Assembly (NCBI RefSeq): GCF_036241575.1
Contig: NZ_CP108455.1
Coordinates: 7,671,001 to 7,735,000, forward strand
Source: Streptomyces sp. NBC_01267
GTDB lineage: Bacteria; Actinomycetota; Actinomycetes; Streptomycetales; Streptomycetaceae
DNA length: 64,000 bases
Direction of reading: 5' to 3'
The notes under the pieces were generated by a model. It saw only the letters and a list, made by a program, of their open reading frames with translations, made no database searches and was not told where the DNA came from. Positions 1-10,488 of the stretch are shown one piece after another. Position 1 is the first letter of the stretch; every line of letters begins with the position of its first letter. The position numbers and the translations under genes are program-made.

Positions 1-266
1 ACTGGCTGGCTTCGGTGCGCCGGCTCCGGGACGAACTGCACAGCCTGGAGGAAGCCGGCGGTTTCGTCTCCGAGTGGGCCGACTCTCCGCTGGCCGGCCC
101 CCTCGACCTGGCAGCCACCGACCACCCGGCCACGAGTCTGGTGCTGCTGCGCTGCGCACACCTGGTCAACAACCGGCTCGGACTCACCCTGTGGCAGGAG
201 AACCAGCTGCGCTTCCTGGTGGGACGGGTCCTCGCGGAGCTGCCCGAGGCGTTGGCCGCCTCGTGA
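1..266 (+). CDS. 3' end of a SpaB_C / thiopeptide elimination-domain-like protein (partial)
   Basis: The frame is open from the window edge (first full codon at base 3) to a TGA at 264-266, so only the last ~87 residues are visible. They contain a hydrophobic segment followed by VNNRLGL and a final amphipathic helix. This resembles the end of the SpaB_C domain of split LanB-type dehydratases, where a helix with an N-R-L-G motif closes the domain. In thiopeptide clusters this domain eliminates glutamylated Ser/Thr to dehydro-residues in the precursor peptide. The stop overlaps the next gene's start (GTGA, 263-266), so the two are translationally coupled. The family assignment rests on a short piece and on the neighbour. 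Confidence 0.55.
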   Translation, partial: WLASVRRLRDELHSLEEAGGFVSEWADSPLAGPLDLAATDHPATSLVLLRCAHLVNNRLGLTLWQENQLRFLVGRVLAELPEALAAS

Positions 267-1432
267 ACGGAGCGCCCGTCCAGTGGCACAGCATCCACGT
301 CCACCACCACGCCGAGAACGCGGAGCCCGCCCTCGTACTGCACGCCGTCCGACCGGCGTTCGACGCCGTGCGCACCTGGGTCGACGGCGCCTGGTTCGGC
401 CGTCACTGGCTGCGCGGCCCGCATCTGCGGCTCAACTTCCTCACCTCCGGGGAGCTGTGGGCCGCCCGGGTGCGACCGACGGTCATCTCGGTGATCGGCG
501 AGTACCTGGACGCCCACCCCTCCACTGCCCGGTCGGACGAGTCCGCGCTGGCTCCGGTGCACGCGAGGCTGGCGGAGCTGGAGATGGAGACCGGACCGCG
601 GCACCCGTGGGTGGCGGACAACACCGTTCTCGAACAGCCCTATGACCACCGGCTTCCGGTACTGGGTTCGATGCGGGCCAGTGACCTGCTGGCCGGATTC
701 CTCAGTGACACCAACGAGCTGGCGTTCCGGATGTACGACCACGTCGACCGCGGGGGAGCGCTGCCGCTGCTGGCCCTGGACCTGATGTGGACCACCGTGT
801 CGGTGGCGGCCATCCCCTTCGACGCGGGCGGAGCGCCGATCGAGCGCGGATTCATGTCGCTGCGATCCCACGCGGACGCCTTCCTGTCCCGGACCCAGGA
901 CCCGGCCGGGTACCGGGCGGCGTTCGACGAGCGCTACCTGCGGCAGGCGGACGCGTTGTCCGAGCGGCTGCGCGCGGTGGAGTCGGCACTGGCCGGCAGC
1001 GGTACGGCACCACCGTTCGTCCTGGACTGGGCCGAGGCGGTCCGCCGCCATCAGCGGACGGCGCACCCGCTGCTGGCGTCGGGCGAGGTGTCGATGGGCG
1101 GGGCCGCCCTCGCGCCCCGGATGCCGACCCAGCAGGTCAGTGAGTTCCACCAGTTGCTGCAGACGGACCACGGACACGAGGACTTCATCCGGGCCGACCA
1201 CTGGTTCGCGTCCTTCCGGCTGGTGGTGAACTACCTGTACATCCACCTCAACCGCCTCGGGCTGAAGCCGGTGGACCGTGGGTTGCTCTGCCACCTGGCG
1301 GCGAACACCGTCGAAACGGTGCACGGTGTCTCCGCCGTCGGCAACTTCCAGCGGTACGTGGTCGGGGCGCCCGCGGCCGGTACACCCGAGTGGGTGCGGA
1401 CAGGCACACAGGGGGCGGAGGGGACGACGTGA
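263..1432 (+). CDS. Thiopeptide-type pyridine synthase (TbtD/TclM-like)
   Basis: 389 aa from GTG 263, chosen because it overlaps the upstream stop (GTGA). Near the N-terminus W-x-S-I-H-V-H is followed by the W-F-G-R-H-W-L-R-G-P-H-L-R signature of the thiopeptide-type bacteriocin biosynthesis family. The C-terminus has N-Y-L-Y-I-H-L-N-R-L-G-L, the helix that closes SpaB_C-related folds. Family members perform the formal [4+2] cycloaddition of two dehydroalanines that makes the central pyridine or piperidine ring and expels the leader peptide. With the coupled upstream gene this marks the 3' edge of a thiopeptide cluster; the precursor, azoline-forming and glutamylation genes would lie left of the window. 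A GC-rich hairpin follows at 1461-1489. Confidence 0.75.
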   Translation: MNGAPVQWHSIHVHHHAENAEPALVLHAVRPAFDAVRTWVDGAWFGRHWLRGPHLRLNFLTSGELWAARVRPTVISVIGEYLDAHPSTARSDESALAPVHARLAELEMETGPRHPWVADNTVLEQPYDHRLPVLGSMRASDLLAGFLSDTNELAFRMYDHVDRGGALPLLALDLMWTTVSVAAIPFDAGGAPIERGFMSLRSHADAFLSRTQDPAGYRAAFDERYLRQADALSERLRAVESALAGSGTAPPFVLDWAEAVRRHQRTAHPLLASGEVSMGGAALAPRMPTQQVSEFHQLLQTDHGHEDFIRADHWFASFRLVVNYLYIHLNRLGLKPVDRGLLCHLAANTVETVHGVSAVGNFQRYVVGAPAAGTPEWVRTGTQGAEGTT

Positions 1433-1460
1433 GCCGTACCGGCCGTCCCGGTCCGACGGT

Positions 1461-1489
1461 CCGTCCGCCCCTTCCGGGAGGGCGGACGG
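1461..1489. terminator. Bidirectional terminator between convergent genes
   Basis: Perfect 10-bp inverted repeat CCGTCCGCCC / GGGCGGACGG around a 9-base loop. It lies between the stop of the pyridine synthase gene (1432) and the stop of the convergent LuxR-family gene (1493). There is no U-tract, as is usual in this genus. Confidence 0.75.
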
Positions 1490-1492
1490 GAC

Positions 1493-4249
1493 TCAGCGGC
1501 CTCCGGGTTGTGCCGTCAGCGTCGCCGGGATGATCTCGGCGAGCTGCCGGCGTCCGGAGATGCCGAGTTTGCGGTAGGCGCCGGACAGGTGGAACTCCAC
1601 GGTGCGTACGGTGACGAACAGCTTTCCGGCGATGGCCCGGTTGGTGTGGCCGTTCCGCGCGAGGCGCAGGATCCGCAGCTCCTGCGGGGTGAGGTTCCGC
1701 AGCGTCGGATGCAGCGGTTCGTCCGGGCCCTCGGGGAAGACCTCCTGCTGTACGGTCTCGATCCGGTGCACCAGCGGTTGTGCGCCGCACGACGTGGCGG
1801 TCGACAGGGCGGCGGTCAGCTCGGTCCGCGCTTCGCTCAGCCTGCCCGCCGCGCCCAGTGCCGCACCCAGGTCGAACCGGGCGGCGGCCAGCTCCAGTCT
1901 GGCCGGTGAGCGTGCCAGGGTGCCGACGGCGGCTGCGAGCAGGCCGATGCGCTGTGGGCCGGTCGCGGCCATGGCGACCGCGTGCTGGGCGGTCCCGATC
2001 GCACGGGCGGTGCCCCACTGCCGCGCGTCCTCCAACTCGGCGACAGCGAGATGGGCGGCCTCGGCGGGCTCACCCGCCGCGGCGAGCAACTGCGCGGCGC
2101 GCGACCGCCATGGCACCACCGCCGGATTGCGCACCCGGCGACCGGACAGCAGCCGGCCCACGGCGAGGTGGTCCTCGACCGCACGTGACAGCTCTCCGGT
2201 GCACTCCCGCACCACCGCACGCGCGGCCAGTACGGCCGGGGTGTCCTGCCGCAACGGCAGCTCCTGGTCCAGCCCGCAGCCGGTGAGCAGCGCGAGAGCG
2301 GTGCTCGTGTCGCCCATCAGGGCCCGCGCCTCGGCCAGGACCGACACGGCGAGCGCCGCCGGCAGCCGGGACGTGGACGCCGCCACGCTCAACAGCTCCG
2401 TCATGGGCGCCAGTGCGTCCGCCGCACGGGTCAGGTCGCCGCGGACACGGTGGATCGTGGCGCGCAGCAGTTCCGCGGTGACATGGTCCCAGTGTCCGGG
2501 CCGGGCCCCGTCGGCCGGCCGGATCCGGCTGCAGTGTGTCCACGCCTCGGTCAGCTCGTCGGCCCGGATCAGGGCGATACACCCGTGCCACCAGGACCTT
2601 CCCGGACCGTCCTGGTTCTCGGCCAGCGCCTGTCCGGCGAATCGCACAGCCGCTGCGCGGTCCTTGCCCGTGCGGACCGCGTCGGCGGCCCGCAGCCCGG
2701 CCAGTTCCCGGCGGGCGGCGGCGTGTTGCGGGCTCCGGGCGATCAGTTCGTCCAGCGGGTCGGCGGTCCCCACCAGCCGGCCAGGACCGTCCAGACAGAT
2801 GTACGCCTTGTGCAGCCGCAGCCGCCAGCACTGTTCCGGTGCCGCTGTGCCCAGCCGGACCGAGGTGTCGTCGAGGACCGTCACCGCGTCCGCGGGCCGC
2901 CCGCACTCGGTCAGCAGACCGGCCAGGGCCACGGCGTAGTCGGTCGCGATCACCGGATCAGCCGCCTCCTGTCGGGCCGCGTCCAGCTGATGTGCGGTGA
3001 GGTCCGGGTCGACGAACGCGTCCAGCCGGGCCAGCTCGCGCCGCACGGCCGACCGCACACGCGGCCGTAACCGGTCCCGCAGCACTCCGCGGAGGTGCTG
3101 GGCGGCGTCGTCGGCCCGGCCCTCCTGCGCCAGTCTGCGGGCCGCGGTCCGCAGCGGCCGGACGGTCCAGCTCAGGCCGAGCGGCCCGGCCGCGACCAAC
3201 TGCCGGGCGACGGAGGTCGCGCCGAAGTGCCCGTCGCGCAGAATCTCGGCCGCCCGCAGGTGCAGGGCGGCGCGGGTGCCGACCGGGATCCTGCCGATGA
3301 CCATCGCGGCCAGTAGCGGGTGACGGAAGGCCGGCGGCGTGCGGTTGGCCAACAGGCAGCGGTCGGACAGTTCGTCCAGCGCGGACAGCGTGTCGCTGAC
3401 GGTCAGCCGGGCGAGGTCGGCGGCCTGGGCGATCTCCGCGTCGGTGCCGAGCACGGCGACCGCCCTCGCCAGTGCGAGTGCGGGTCGGCTCAGCTCTCCC
3501 AGCCAGCGTTCGGTCCCCGGGAGCACCGCGGAACCCACCGTGGCGCGCAGCTCTCCAGCGGTCGGGGCGCGGCCGGTGTGGGCCGACAGCAGAGCCACTA
3601 CCAGGCTGGGGTTGCCCCCGGTCAACTCGTGGCAGGCGGAAGCGGAGTTCTCGTCGAGTGCGACCCCGCAACGGGCCGCCGCGAAGTCGCTGAGTGCTGC
3701 CGCCGGCAGACCGGTGAGGTCGATGTGCTCGGCGAGGGCGGTGAGCCGGGCTCCGCCCGGAGGTTCGTGGCCCACGCCGAAGTCGTCGGCGGACAACGCG
3801 ATGACCACCTGGGTGGGATACGCGGAGCCCGCCAGGGCGAGAAGCCAGCGCAACGACCAGGGGTCCGCGTCGGCCACGTCGTCCAGGCAGAGGACGACCG
3901 GGGAACGGTGTGCGTGTGTCCGCACCAGATCGACGAGGTGCCGCAGATGTTCCAGGAGGGCCGGCCGGTCCGTGGACGGCGTGGCCGGGGCGCCCGCACT
4001 CAGCAGACGGCCGAGGAGGTGATCGGCTGCCGCGAACGGGCTGTCGGGGTAGGCCCGGGTGCGGGCGACGGCCACCTCGAAGCCGGTGTCGGCGGCGAGC
4101 ACGGAGAGTGCTTCCAGCACCGCCGACTTCCCGATCCCCGGTTCGCCGCGCACCAGCAGGGTGACCGGACGCCCCGTACGGGCCTTGTCGATCGCGGCAC
4201 GCAGTCGCGCCAGTTCGGTGCCACGGCCGGTCAGCCCGGTCAAGGTCAT
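1493..4249 (-). CDS. Large LuxR-family (LAL) transcriptional regulator
   Basis: 918 aa from ATG 4249, chosen because a GGGGAGGGG stretch sits just upstream and the protein then begins directly with its ATPase module. The N-terminus has a Walker A motif (G-E-P-G-I-G-K-S) and a Walker B-like V-V-L-C-L-D-D. A long helical, alanine-rich middle section follows, as in MalT/LAL proteins. The last ~65 residues are a LuxR-type helix-turn-helix (L-T-P-Q-E-L-R-I-L-R-L ... R-T-V-E-F-H-L). LAL proteins are often pathway-specific activators. Its place beside the thiopeptide genes suggests it may control that cluster, but it also flanks the urease operon. In-frame starts upstream (to 4543) lack a good ribosome binding site. 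Confidence 0.85.
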   Translation of the reverse strand: MTLTGLTGRGTELARLRAAIDKARTGRPVTLLVRGEPGIGKSAVLEALSVLAADTGFEVAVARTRAYPDSPFAAADHLLGRLLSAGAPATPSTDRPALLEHLRHLVDLVRTHAHRSPVVLCLDDVADADPWSLRWLLALAGSAYPTQVVIALSADDFGVGHEPPGGARLTALAEHIDLTGLPAAALSDFAAARCGVALDENSASACHELTGGNPSLVVALLSAHTGRAPTAGELRATVGSAVLPGTERWLGELSRPALALARAVAVLGTDAEIAQAADLARLTVSDTLSALDELSDRCLLANRTPPAFRHPLLAAMVIGRIPVGTRAALHLRAAEILRDGHFGATSVARQLVAAGPLGLSWTVRPLRTAARRLAQEGRADDAAQHLRGVLRDRLRPRVRSAVRRELARLDAFVDPDLTAHQLDAARQEAADPVIATDYAVALAGLLTECGRPADAVTVLDDTSVRLGTAAPEQCWRLRLHKAYICLDGPGRLVGTADPLDELIARSPQHAAARRELAGLRAADAVRTGKDRAAAVRFAGQALAENQDGPGRSWWHGCIALIRADELTEAWTHCSRIRPADGARPGHWDHVTAELLRATIHRVRGDLTRAADALAPMTELLSVAASTSRLPAALAVSVLAEARALMGDTSTALALLTGCGLDQELPLRQDTPAVLAARAVVRECTGELSRAVEDHLAVGRLLSGRRVRNPAVVPWRSRAAQLLAAAGEPAEAAHLAVAELEDARQWGTARAIGTAQHAVAMAATGPQRIGLLAAAVGTLARSPARLELAAARFDLGAALGAAGRLSEARTELTAALSTATSCGAQPLVHRIETVQQEVFPEGPDEPLHPTLRNLTPQELRILRLARNGHTNRAIAGKLFVTVRTVEFHLSGAYRKLGISGRRQLAEIIPATLTAQPGGR

Positions 4250-4564
4250 CCGCCCCTCCCCGCACGACCTGTCGCGCTTCAACCACCGCACCGGGATGCG
4301 GAGTTCGGTGTCGTGGTCGGCACTCGGACGCGGAGTCGCGAGCCCTTGCACCCCGGCCCCATAAGCCACCATTTCATGCATGATCACCCTACACCGCAGG
4401 GGTGTCGGCCTCAATGGTGTTCGTGACGCGACGTGTGGAGGCGTGTACGTTCCGTGCCGGGCGAGGGTGAGTTCGGGGCCCGCGCAAGCCCGCCCGGCAT
4501 CGTGACTGTGCGCGCGGGCCCGCTCGACGGCCCGGTGGCTCAACAGCCCTGTGGTGAAGCGCTG

Positions 4565-5506
4565 TCAGGTCTTGCGCAGGTCCGGGGCCGGGACGCCGAT
4601 GAGCAACCGCCGCAGAGCGTCCCACGCGACGCGCATCGCCCGCGTCAGGGCCGGCGAGTCACTGCTGACGACGCGTACCCACGCCCCGCAGTCGTCGGGC
4701 AGGGTGCTCACCCCGAAGGCCAGGCCGGTGGTCAGCAGGGCCTCGTGGAGGATGTCGGCGACCTCGGCCGCGGGGGCGAGCGGAGTGACCGCGTACAGCG
4801 TGGCCATCAGGTCGTGGTCCGCGAAGACGGCAGGCCCGGTGACCGGCCCCGAGCCGTGCGGATCGAGGCGGACCGTGTCCAGCGCCAGAAGTGTCCCGTC
4901 CGGGCGCTGGATCTCCAGGTCGCTGAAGAGCAGGCGGTAGGCGTGCCGTTCACCGCGGGCCAGCCGTCCGGCCGCGATCGTCTCGCTCAGCAGCACGGTG
5001 GCGGTCGGGTCGACGGTCACCCGGGTCTGCTGGTAGAAGCGTGCGTCCCGGTACGGGATCAGGGCGTCCGGCAGGTACTCGACGTAACTGCCTTCCCCCG
5101 CAGCGAGGTTGACGACCTGGGTCGCGTGGTCGAACTCCATCCGGTGCACTTTGGTGGCGGCCTGCGTGGTCAGGTGAACCGCGGTGCCGGGGCCGCAGTC
5201 GATGTCCATCCGGTTGCGGTCGGCCTGGATGATGCCGCCCCCGGTCGACATCAGATAGGTCACCGGCAGGTCGGGCCGCTGCGGGTCGATGTACAGCGGG
5301 CGCATGATCTGCAGCGGTGACTTCTGGTAGCGGTCGACGAGTTCGGTCCGGTCGCCCACCCGCGCGTAGCGCAGTTCGAGCAGCCCGACCTTGCCGGGGC
5401 GCCCGGCGGCCAGGGTGTCCGGTGGGCCGGCCAGGTCGAGCATCCGGGCCGGTACCCGCCGGGGTTCGTAGTGCGCGGGGTCCAGCCGCGCGGGCGCCTC
5501 GGTCAC
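4565..5506 (-). CDS. ureD: Urease accessory protein UreD
   Basis: 313 aa. GTG 5506 overlaps the stop of ureG (GTGA, 5503-5506). The body carries UreD features: [16 protein letters not shown], then [13 protein letters not shown], and a long beta-rich scaffold. UreD binds the apo-urease trimer and, with UreF and UreG, delivers nickel to the active site in the cytoplasm. It is the last gene of the leftward urease operon. Its end faces the upstream region of the LuxR-family gene, and no strong hairpin was seen between them. Confidence 0.92.
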   Translation of the reverse strand: MTEAPARLDPAHYEPRRVPARMLDLAGPPDTLAAGRPGKVGLLELRYARVGDRTELVDRYQKSPLQIMRPLYIDPQRPDLPVTYLMSTGGGIIQADRNRMDIDCGPGTAVHLTTQAATKVHRMEFDHATQVVNLAAGEGSYVEYLPDALIPYRDARFYQQTRVTVDPTATVLLSETIAAGRLARGERHAYRLLFSDLEIQRPDGTLLALDTVRLDPHGSGPVTGPAVFADHDLMATLYAVTPLAPAAEVADILHEALLTTGLAFGVSTLPDDCGAWVRVVSSDSPALTRAMRVAWDALRRLLIGVPAPDLRKT

Positions 5507-6192
5507 GCGGAAGCCGCCGCCCCGGCGGCCTCGTGGGACAGGAGGAAGTCGGCGATGGTGCCGAGCCCCTCCCCGGTGAGCGAGTTGGTCAGCACCACCG
5601 GCCGTCCTTCCCTGACCCGGCGCGCGTCCGACTCCATGACGCCCAGATCGCACCGCACGTACTGGGCGATGTCGACCTTGTTGATCACCAGGAGCTCGCA
5701 CTCGGTGATGCCGGGGCCCCTCTTGCGCGGCATCTTGTCGCCCTCGGCGGTGTCCAGCACGAACAGGAAGAGGTCGACCAGCGCCGGGCTGAAGGTGAGC
5801 GTCAGATTGTCGCCGCCGCTCTCGAAGAGCAGGGTGTCCACCTCGGGGAAGCGTTCCAGGAGTTCGTCAGCCGCCGCCTGGTTCATCGTCGGGTCGTCCC
5901 GTACGGCGGTGTGCGGACAGGCCCCGGTCTCCACGCCGACGATCCGCTCCGCGTCCAGGAGCCCGGCCAGAGTACGGCGCACATGGGCGGCGTCCTCGGT
6001 GGTGTAGATGTCGTTGGTGATGACGGCAGGGATCCGGCCGCGCTCGATCAGCACCGGGACGAGCGCCTCGATCAGGGCGGTCTTGCCGGAGCCGACCGGT
6101 CCGGCGATGCCGACGCGCAGCACGCCGTCCTTGGGCCGCCGGATGAGCTCGTCGTGGCTGTGGTGGTGCCTGGCCTGCATGGGGTCGTGCAT
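5503..6192 (-). CDS. ureG: Urease accessory GTPase UreG
   Basis: 229 aa SIMIBI-class GTPase that powers nickel insertion into urease. The N-terminus is histidine-rich (H-H-H-S-H, residues 9-13). The P-loop G-P-V-G-S-G-K-T spans 31-38, and the invariant metal-binding C-P-H motif is at residues 92-94. F-E-S-G-G-D-N-L follows, then N-K-V-D for guanine recognition. Length is typical. It starts at 6192, 65 bases after the ureF stop, and its stop is overlapped by ureD. Confidence 0.95.
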   Translation of the reverse strand: MHDPMQARHHHSHDELIRRPKDGVLRVGIAGPVGSGKTALIEALVPVLIERGRIPAVITNDIYTTEDAAHVRRTLAGLLDAERIVGVETGACPHTAVRDDPTMNQAAADELLERFPEVDTLLFESGGDNLTLTFSPALVDLFLFVLDTAEGDKMPRKRGPGITECELLVINKVDIAQYVRCDLGVMESDARRVREGRPVVLTNSLTGEGLGTIADFLLSHEAAGAAASA

Positions 6193-6257
6193 GGTGATCC
6201 TGTCTGGTGTGGTGTCTTCGCGGGGGAGGGGACACGGAAGGGGACGGGGACGCGGGT

Positions 6258-6956
6258 CTAACTGGCGAACAGCCGGGCCTCGGCCCGCTCGTGACGGCCC
6301 GACATGATGTCCGCCACCGGGACACAGCCGCCGAGGTCGGCCAATTCCCGCCGCAGGGCGGCGTCGACGGTCTCCTCGATCACGGCGGCGGCCCCGTGCA
6401 GGACGACCTGCGCCCGGCGGTGGTCGGTCAGCCGGAGCCGCAGGGCGGCCCCCACGAAGCTGGCCGCGAAGGCGAACAGTTCGCAGGTGACCGCCTGGCG
6501 GGCGGGTACTCCGTTGCCCGCGTGGACGACGGCGGCGACGACCGGCTGGCAGCCGCGTACGGCGCCGTCCCGGTAGAGGGCCCGGTACCGCTCGATCGGG
6601 GGAGTGGCGTAGACCTCGTCGGCCAGGTCCAGCAACTGCCGCCCGGTGCGGACGGTGGCCTGCCTCGCCTCACGGCCCAGCTTGGTGGCGTGCAGCCGCT
6701 GTTCCACGGCCACCACCTCGTCCCACGCGTCGGTGGTGACCGCACGGTGGGCGAGGGCGAGGGCGGTCGCGTCGGCCGGCCCCGCGCTGTGACGCAGCAG
6801 GTCGTGGAGGAGGTCCGGCAGGCCGCGCGGGGTGACCGCGCGGGCCTGCTGGAAGCCCTCCAGACCGTGGGAGAGGGTGTAGTAGCCGCTGGGGAAGGCC
6901 GAGTCGGTGAGCTGAAGTCCGGTCAGCAGCGCCGGGATCGGCATCGGGTCGTTCAC
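6258..6956 (-). CDS. ureF: Urease accessory protein UreF
   Basis: 232 aa, all helical in character. It opens with [22 protein letters not shown], the UreF signature (D-S-x-x-P-x-G-x-x-x-x-S-x-G). UreF bridges the UreD-urease complex and UreG and acts in GTP-dependent nickel transfer. It sits between ureC and ureG in the same orientation; gaps of about 70 bases on each side suggest one transcript. Confidence 0.9.
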   Translation of the reverse strand: MNDPMPIPALLTGLQLTDSAFPSGYYTLSHGLEGFQQARAVTPRGLPDLLHDLLRHSAGPADATALALAHRAVTTDAWDEVVAVEQRLHATKLGREARQATVRTGRQLLDLADEVYATPPIERYRALYRDGAVRGCQPVVAAVVHAGNGVPARQAVTCELFAFAASFVGAALRLRLTDHRRAQVVLHGAAAVIEETVDAALRRELADLGGCVPVADIMSGRHERAEARLFAS

Positions 6957-7027
6957 GCCGGGGTTTCCGTTCGTGCCAGCTGGCCGTCCGATGTCGTCCG
7001 GCCGTTGCGGGCCGTCGAAGGGGACGG

Positions 7028-8752
7028 TCAGACGATGTAGAAGAGGTGGTTGAGCGGGAGCCGCTCGGCAGGCTCGATGGTGGCGGGCTCGCCGTCGACG
7101 GTGACCTTGTACGTCTCCGGGTCCACCTCGATGCGCGGTAGCGCGTCGTTGCGCACCATGTGCTCCTTGCCGATGGTCCGGCAGCGCTGAACCGGCTCGA
7201 TCCGCCGCTGGAGCCCCAGCTCGCCGGGGACGCCCGCGGCGATCGACGCCTGCGACATGAACGTCACCGACGTACGCTGCTTGGCGCGGCCGTAGGTGCC
7301 GAACATCGGCCGGTAGTACACCGGTTGGGGCGTCGGCAGGGAAGCGTTGGGGTCGCCCATCAGGGCCCAGTTGACCATGCCGCCCTTGATGATCATCTTG
7401 GGCTTGGCCGCGAAGGAGTGGATCGGCCAGAGCACGATGTCGGCGAGTTTGCCGGGCTCCAGGGAACCGATCACGTCCGCGGCGCCGACCGCTGTCGCGG
7501 GGTTGATCGTCAGCTTGGCCAGGTACCGCAGGACACGCGCGTTGTCGTTGCGGGAGCTGTCCTCCGCCAGCGGGCCGCGCAGCGCCTTGCAGTGGTGCGC
7601 GGTCTGGAAGGCGCGGATGAAGGACTCACCGACCCGCCCCATCGCCTGCGAGTCCGACGAGAAGATGCTGATCACGCCGAGGTCGTGCAGCACGGTCTCG
7701 GCCGCGATCGTCTCGGCACGCACCCGGCTGTCGGCGAACGAGACATCCTCGGGGATGTCGCGGGACAGGTGGTGACAGACCATCACCATGTCCAGCAGCT
7801 CGTCCACCGCGTTGACCGTGTACGGCAGCGTGGGGTTGGTGGAGGCCGGGAGCACGTTGGCCTCGCCCGACACCCGGATGATGTCCGGGGCGTGCCCGCC
7901 GCCCGCGCCCTCGGTGTGGAAGGTGTGGATGGTCCGGCCGTCGATCGCCGACAGGGTGTCCTCGTAGAAGCCACCCTCGTTGAGGGTGTCGGTGTGAATG
8001 GCCATCTGGACGTCGTACTCGTCGGCGACCCGCAGCGCGGTGTCGATGGTGGCGGGGGTGGCGCCCCAGTCCTCGTGCACCTTCAGCCCGGCCGCACCTG
8101 CCTCGACCTGCTCGCGCAGGGCCTCGGGCAGGCTGCCGTTGCCCTTGCCGAGCAGTCCCACGTTGACCGGCAGATCCTCCACGGCCTCCAGCATCCGGTG
8201 GATGTTCCACGGACCGGGCGTACAGGTCGTGCCGTTGCTGCCGTCGGTCGGACCGGTGCCACCGCCGAAGAAGGTGGTGATGCCGTTGGACAGGCCCTCC
8301 TGGGCCTGCTGCGGCGAGATGAAGTGGATGTGCGTGTCGACGCCGCCGGCGGTGGCGATGAGGTGCTCACCGGATATCACTTCGGTGCCGGGGCCGATGA
8401 CGAGCTTGGGGTCCACACCGGTCTGGAGGTGCGGGTTGCCCGCCTTGCCGACGCCGACGATCAGGCCGCCGCGGACGCCGATGTCGCCCTTGACGACGCC
8501 CAGGACCGGGTCCATGACCACGACATTGGTGATGACGAGGTCCAGGGCGCCCTCGCGGTTCAGCGCGGACGGGTCCTGCGCCATTCCGTCCCGGATGGCC
8601 TTGCCGCCGCCGTATACGGCCTCTTCCCCGTAGGAACCGGCGTTGTGGTCGTACTCGACCTCGACGACCAGGTTGGTGTCCGCCAGGTGGAACCGGTCGC
8701 CCACGGTGGGACCGAACAGGTCCGTGTACTGCTTGCGCGGGATGATGGCCAT
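7028..8752 (-). CDS. ureC: Urease alpha subunit UreC (catalytic)
   Basis: 574 aa, normal for UreC, which hydrolyses urea to ammonia and carbamate. Nickel ligands are visible: H141 and H143 in D-T-H-I-H-F, the lysine to be carbamylated (K224 in G-L-K-V-H-E-D-W-G), H253, H279, and the aspartate of S-S-D-S-Q-A-M-G-R (D367). The mobile flap has M-V-C-H-H-L-S (C326, H327). ATG 8752 shares a base with the ureB stop (TGATG), so the two are coupled. All catalytic positions I can check are intact. Confidence 0.97.
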   Translation of the reverse strand: MAIIPRKQYTDLFGPTVGDRFHLADTNLVVEVEYDHNAGSYGEEAVYGGGKAIRDGMAQDPSALNREGALDLVITNVVVMDPVLGVVKGDIGVRGGLIVGVGKAGNPHLQTGVDPKLVIGPGTEVISGEHLIATAGGVDTHIHFISPQQAQEGLSNGITTFFGGGTGPTDGSNGTTCTPGPWNIHRMLEAVEDLPVNVGLLGKGNGSLPEALREQVEAGAAGLKVHEDWGATPATIDTALRVADEYDVQMAIHTDTLNEGGFYEDTLSAIDGRTIHTFHTEGAGGGHAPDIIRVSGEANVLPASTNPTLPYTVNAVDELLDMVMVCHHLSRDIPEDVSFADSRVRAETIAAETVLHDLGVISIFSSDSQAMGRVGESFIRAFQTAHHCKALRGPLAEDSSRNDNARVLRYLAKLTINPATAVGAADVIGSLEPGKLADIVLWPIHSFAAKPKMIIKGGMVNWALMGDPNASLPTPQPVYYRPMFGTYGRAKQRTSVTFMSQASIAAGVPGELGLQRRIEPVQRCRTIGKEHMVRNDALPRIEVDPETYKVTVDGEPATIEPAERLPLNHLFYIV

Positions 8753-9162
8753 CAGTTCCGGTCCCCCTCGTTGTCGGTGTCGTCCGCGCTGTCGGGGTGG
8801 ATGAAACCCAGCTCCTCGGCGCGGCGGAGCGCGGTGCGCTTGGTGTCCGGGGCCGACAGGCCCCCGTTGACGAGTCCGGCGAAGCCGGTGAGCCGCCCGG
8901 TGCCCGCGAAGGCACACAGGTCCACCTCGCGGGTGTCGCCGGGCTCGAAGCGCACAGCGGTGCCGGAGGGGATGTCGAGGCGCATGCCGTAGGCGGCCTC
9001 ACGGTCGAAGCGCAGCGCGCGGTTGGTCTCGAAGAAGTGGTAGTGGGATCCGATCTGGACGGCCCGGTCGCCGGTGTTGGCGACGGAGAGCCTGGTCCTG
9101 GCCCGGTTGGCGTTGATCTCCACGGGATCGTCCCCGTAGAGGTAGTGGGCTCCGCCCGACAT
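8752..9162 (-). CDS. ureB: Urease beta subunit UreB
   Basis: 136 aa. It opens with [16 protein letters not shown] and carries [19 protein letters not shown], the UreB core. [17 protein letters not shown] follows. The C-terminal tail is acidic and longer than in the minimal family. It is a structural subunit of the UreABC trimer. Separate ureA and ureB genes are the usual bacterial arrangement. Confidence 0.95.
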   Translation of the reverse strand: MSGGAHYLYGDDPVEINANRARTRLSVANTGDRAVQIGSHYHFFETNRALRFDREAAYGMRLDIPSGTAVRFEPGDTREVDLCAFAGTGRLTGFAGLVNGGLSAPDTKRTALRRAEELGFIHPDSADDTDNEGDRN

Positions 9163-9187
9163 CTGTGTCTCCTCTTGCCTCGGGTGT

Positions 9188-9493
9188 TCAGGCGCTGATC
9201 GGGTCGTGGCAGGTGACGAGTTTCGTGCCGTCGATGAAGGCCGTCTCGACCTGCAGGACGGTGAGCATCTCCCGTACGCCGGGCATCACGTCGTCGCCCG
9301 AGACGACCTTGCGGCCCAGTTCCATGCACTCGGCGACGGTGTGGCCGTCGCGCGCGGCCTCCAGTACGGCCTCGGTGATCAGCGCGGCGGCCTCGCTGTA
9401 GTTGAGTTTGGTTCCCCGGGCTCGGCGGCGGCGGGCCAGGTCCGCCACCACGTAGACGTGGAGTTTGTCGATTTCCCGCGGTGCGAGGTTCAT
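9188..9493 (-). CDS. ureA: Urease gamma subunit UreA
   Basis: 101 aa, the usual size. N-terminal L-A-P-R-E-I-D-K-L, then the [16 protein letters not shown] segment and the ending [14 protein letters not shown] are diagnostic. It is the smallest structural subunit of urease. Only 4 bases separate its start from the stop of the urea transporter gene, so uptake and hydrolysis are co-expressed. Confidence 0.95.
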   Translation of the reverse strand: MNLAPREIDKLHVYVVADLARRRRARGTKLNYSEAAALITEAVLEAARDGHTVAECMELGRKVVSGDDVMPGVREMLTVLQVETAFIDGTKLVTCHDPISA

Positions 9494-9497
9494 GGCG

Positions 9498-10451
9498 TCA
9501 CATTGCTTTCTCGAACGAGATGCCGGGCCGGCCCAGAGCTGGACCGGCCGCCAGGAAGAGCCAGGTCGTCACGGTGAACGGCCAGGTGAAGGGGTATCCA
9601 CCGGACGGCTGGGCAAAGACCTCCCAGGCGGCGGTGAAGGGGACCGAGGCCACGGCGGCGAGCGCCGCGTACCCGGCGGTCCACGGGGTGAGAGTCAGGA
9701 AGGTGGCTGCCAGCGCGACAGCGCAGAGCACGCCGTTGTAGCCGTACAGCCCCTCGACGATCCGGTCGGCCGGCAGCCCCGCCACACAGGAGGTCAGGAG
9801 TGTCAGGGCGCTCGCGCCGATCGCCGCGAGGCCGGCGATCCGCGAGGCGACGAAGAGCCCCACGAGCACGAGCAGGCTCGCGTACCACTTGTCCAGGTAG
9901 AAGACCTGGCCGATGTTGTTGCAGAGCGCCCGCCCGGTCTCCGTGACCGTCAAGTTCGTGAACCCGGAGATACGAGTGGTCGCACCGGCGGTCACCGGGG
10001 CCTTCGACAGCGCGACCACCAGTGCTCCGGCGACCAGGCAGTAGGGGGCCGTCAGTACGGGCAGCCCGCGGGGGCCGAGGAAGCGACCTGCCGCGCCGCT
10101 CAGCACCGAGCACACCGCTGCGGCGAGAACGGTCAGTACCGCGGTCTGCCACGAGCCTCCCAGCCGGACCATGAGAGCGATCCCGGTCAGGCAACCGCAG
10201 TAGCCCTGCAGCCCTTCGGTCAGCCCCTTCCGGTCGGCGCCGAGCAGCGCTGCGGCGACGGTGGACGACGCCGCGCCGAGCAGACCGTACAGACCGAGCT
10301 GCCACCCGTCGACGAACAGCGCGACGGTGAACAGCAGTCCGGACCACGCGTTCGAGCTGAGTGCGACCTGTGCGACGCCGCGCAGCCCCGCCCGCCCGGT
10401 GTCGGCAGGGGCCCAGCTCTCTGCCTGCACCACCTGTTCCGCTACAGGCAT
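9498..10451 (-). CDS. Urea transporter (UT family)
   Basis: 317 aa with about 8-10 hydrophobic helices in two repeats. The N-N-I-G-Q-V-F element and two similar L-x-G-L-x-G-Y-x-G/N-x-x-L-x-x-x-A-L segments match the bacterial urea channel family (PF03253). It would pass urea through the cytoplasmic membrane to the urease encoded downstream. It is the first gene of the operon, with GGAG a few bases before ATG 10451. A nested inverted repeat at 10489-10556 lies in its leader. A urea transporter as first gene of a urease operon is known but not universal. Confidence 0.85.
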   Translation of the reverse strand: MPVAEQVVQAESWAPADTGRAGLRGVAQVALSSNAWSGLLFTVALFVDGWQLGLYGLLGAASSTVAAALLGADRKGLTEGLQGYCGCLTGIALMVRLGGSWQTAVLTVLAAAVCSVLSGAAGRFLGPRGLPVLTAPYCLVAGALVVALSKAPVTAGATTRISGFTNLTVTETGRALCNNIGQVFYLDKWYASLLVLVGLFVASRIAGLAAIGASALTLLTSCVAGLPADRIVEGLYGYNGVLCAVALAATFLTLTPWTAGYAALAAVASVPFTAAWEVFAQPSGGYPFTWPFTVTTWLFLAAGPALGRPGISFEKAM

Positions 10452-10488
10452 GTCTTCTCCTTCGAGGACATGGCGAATTCACCAGAAC

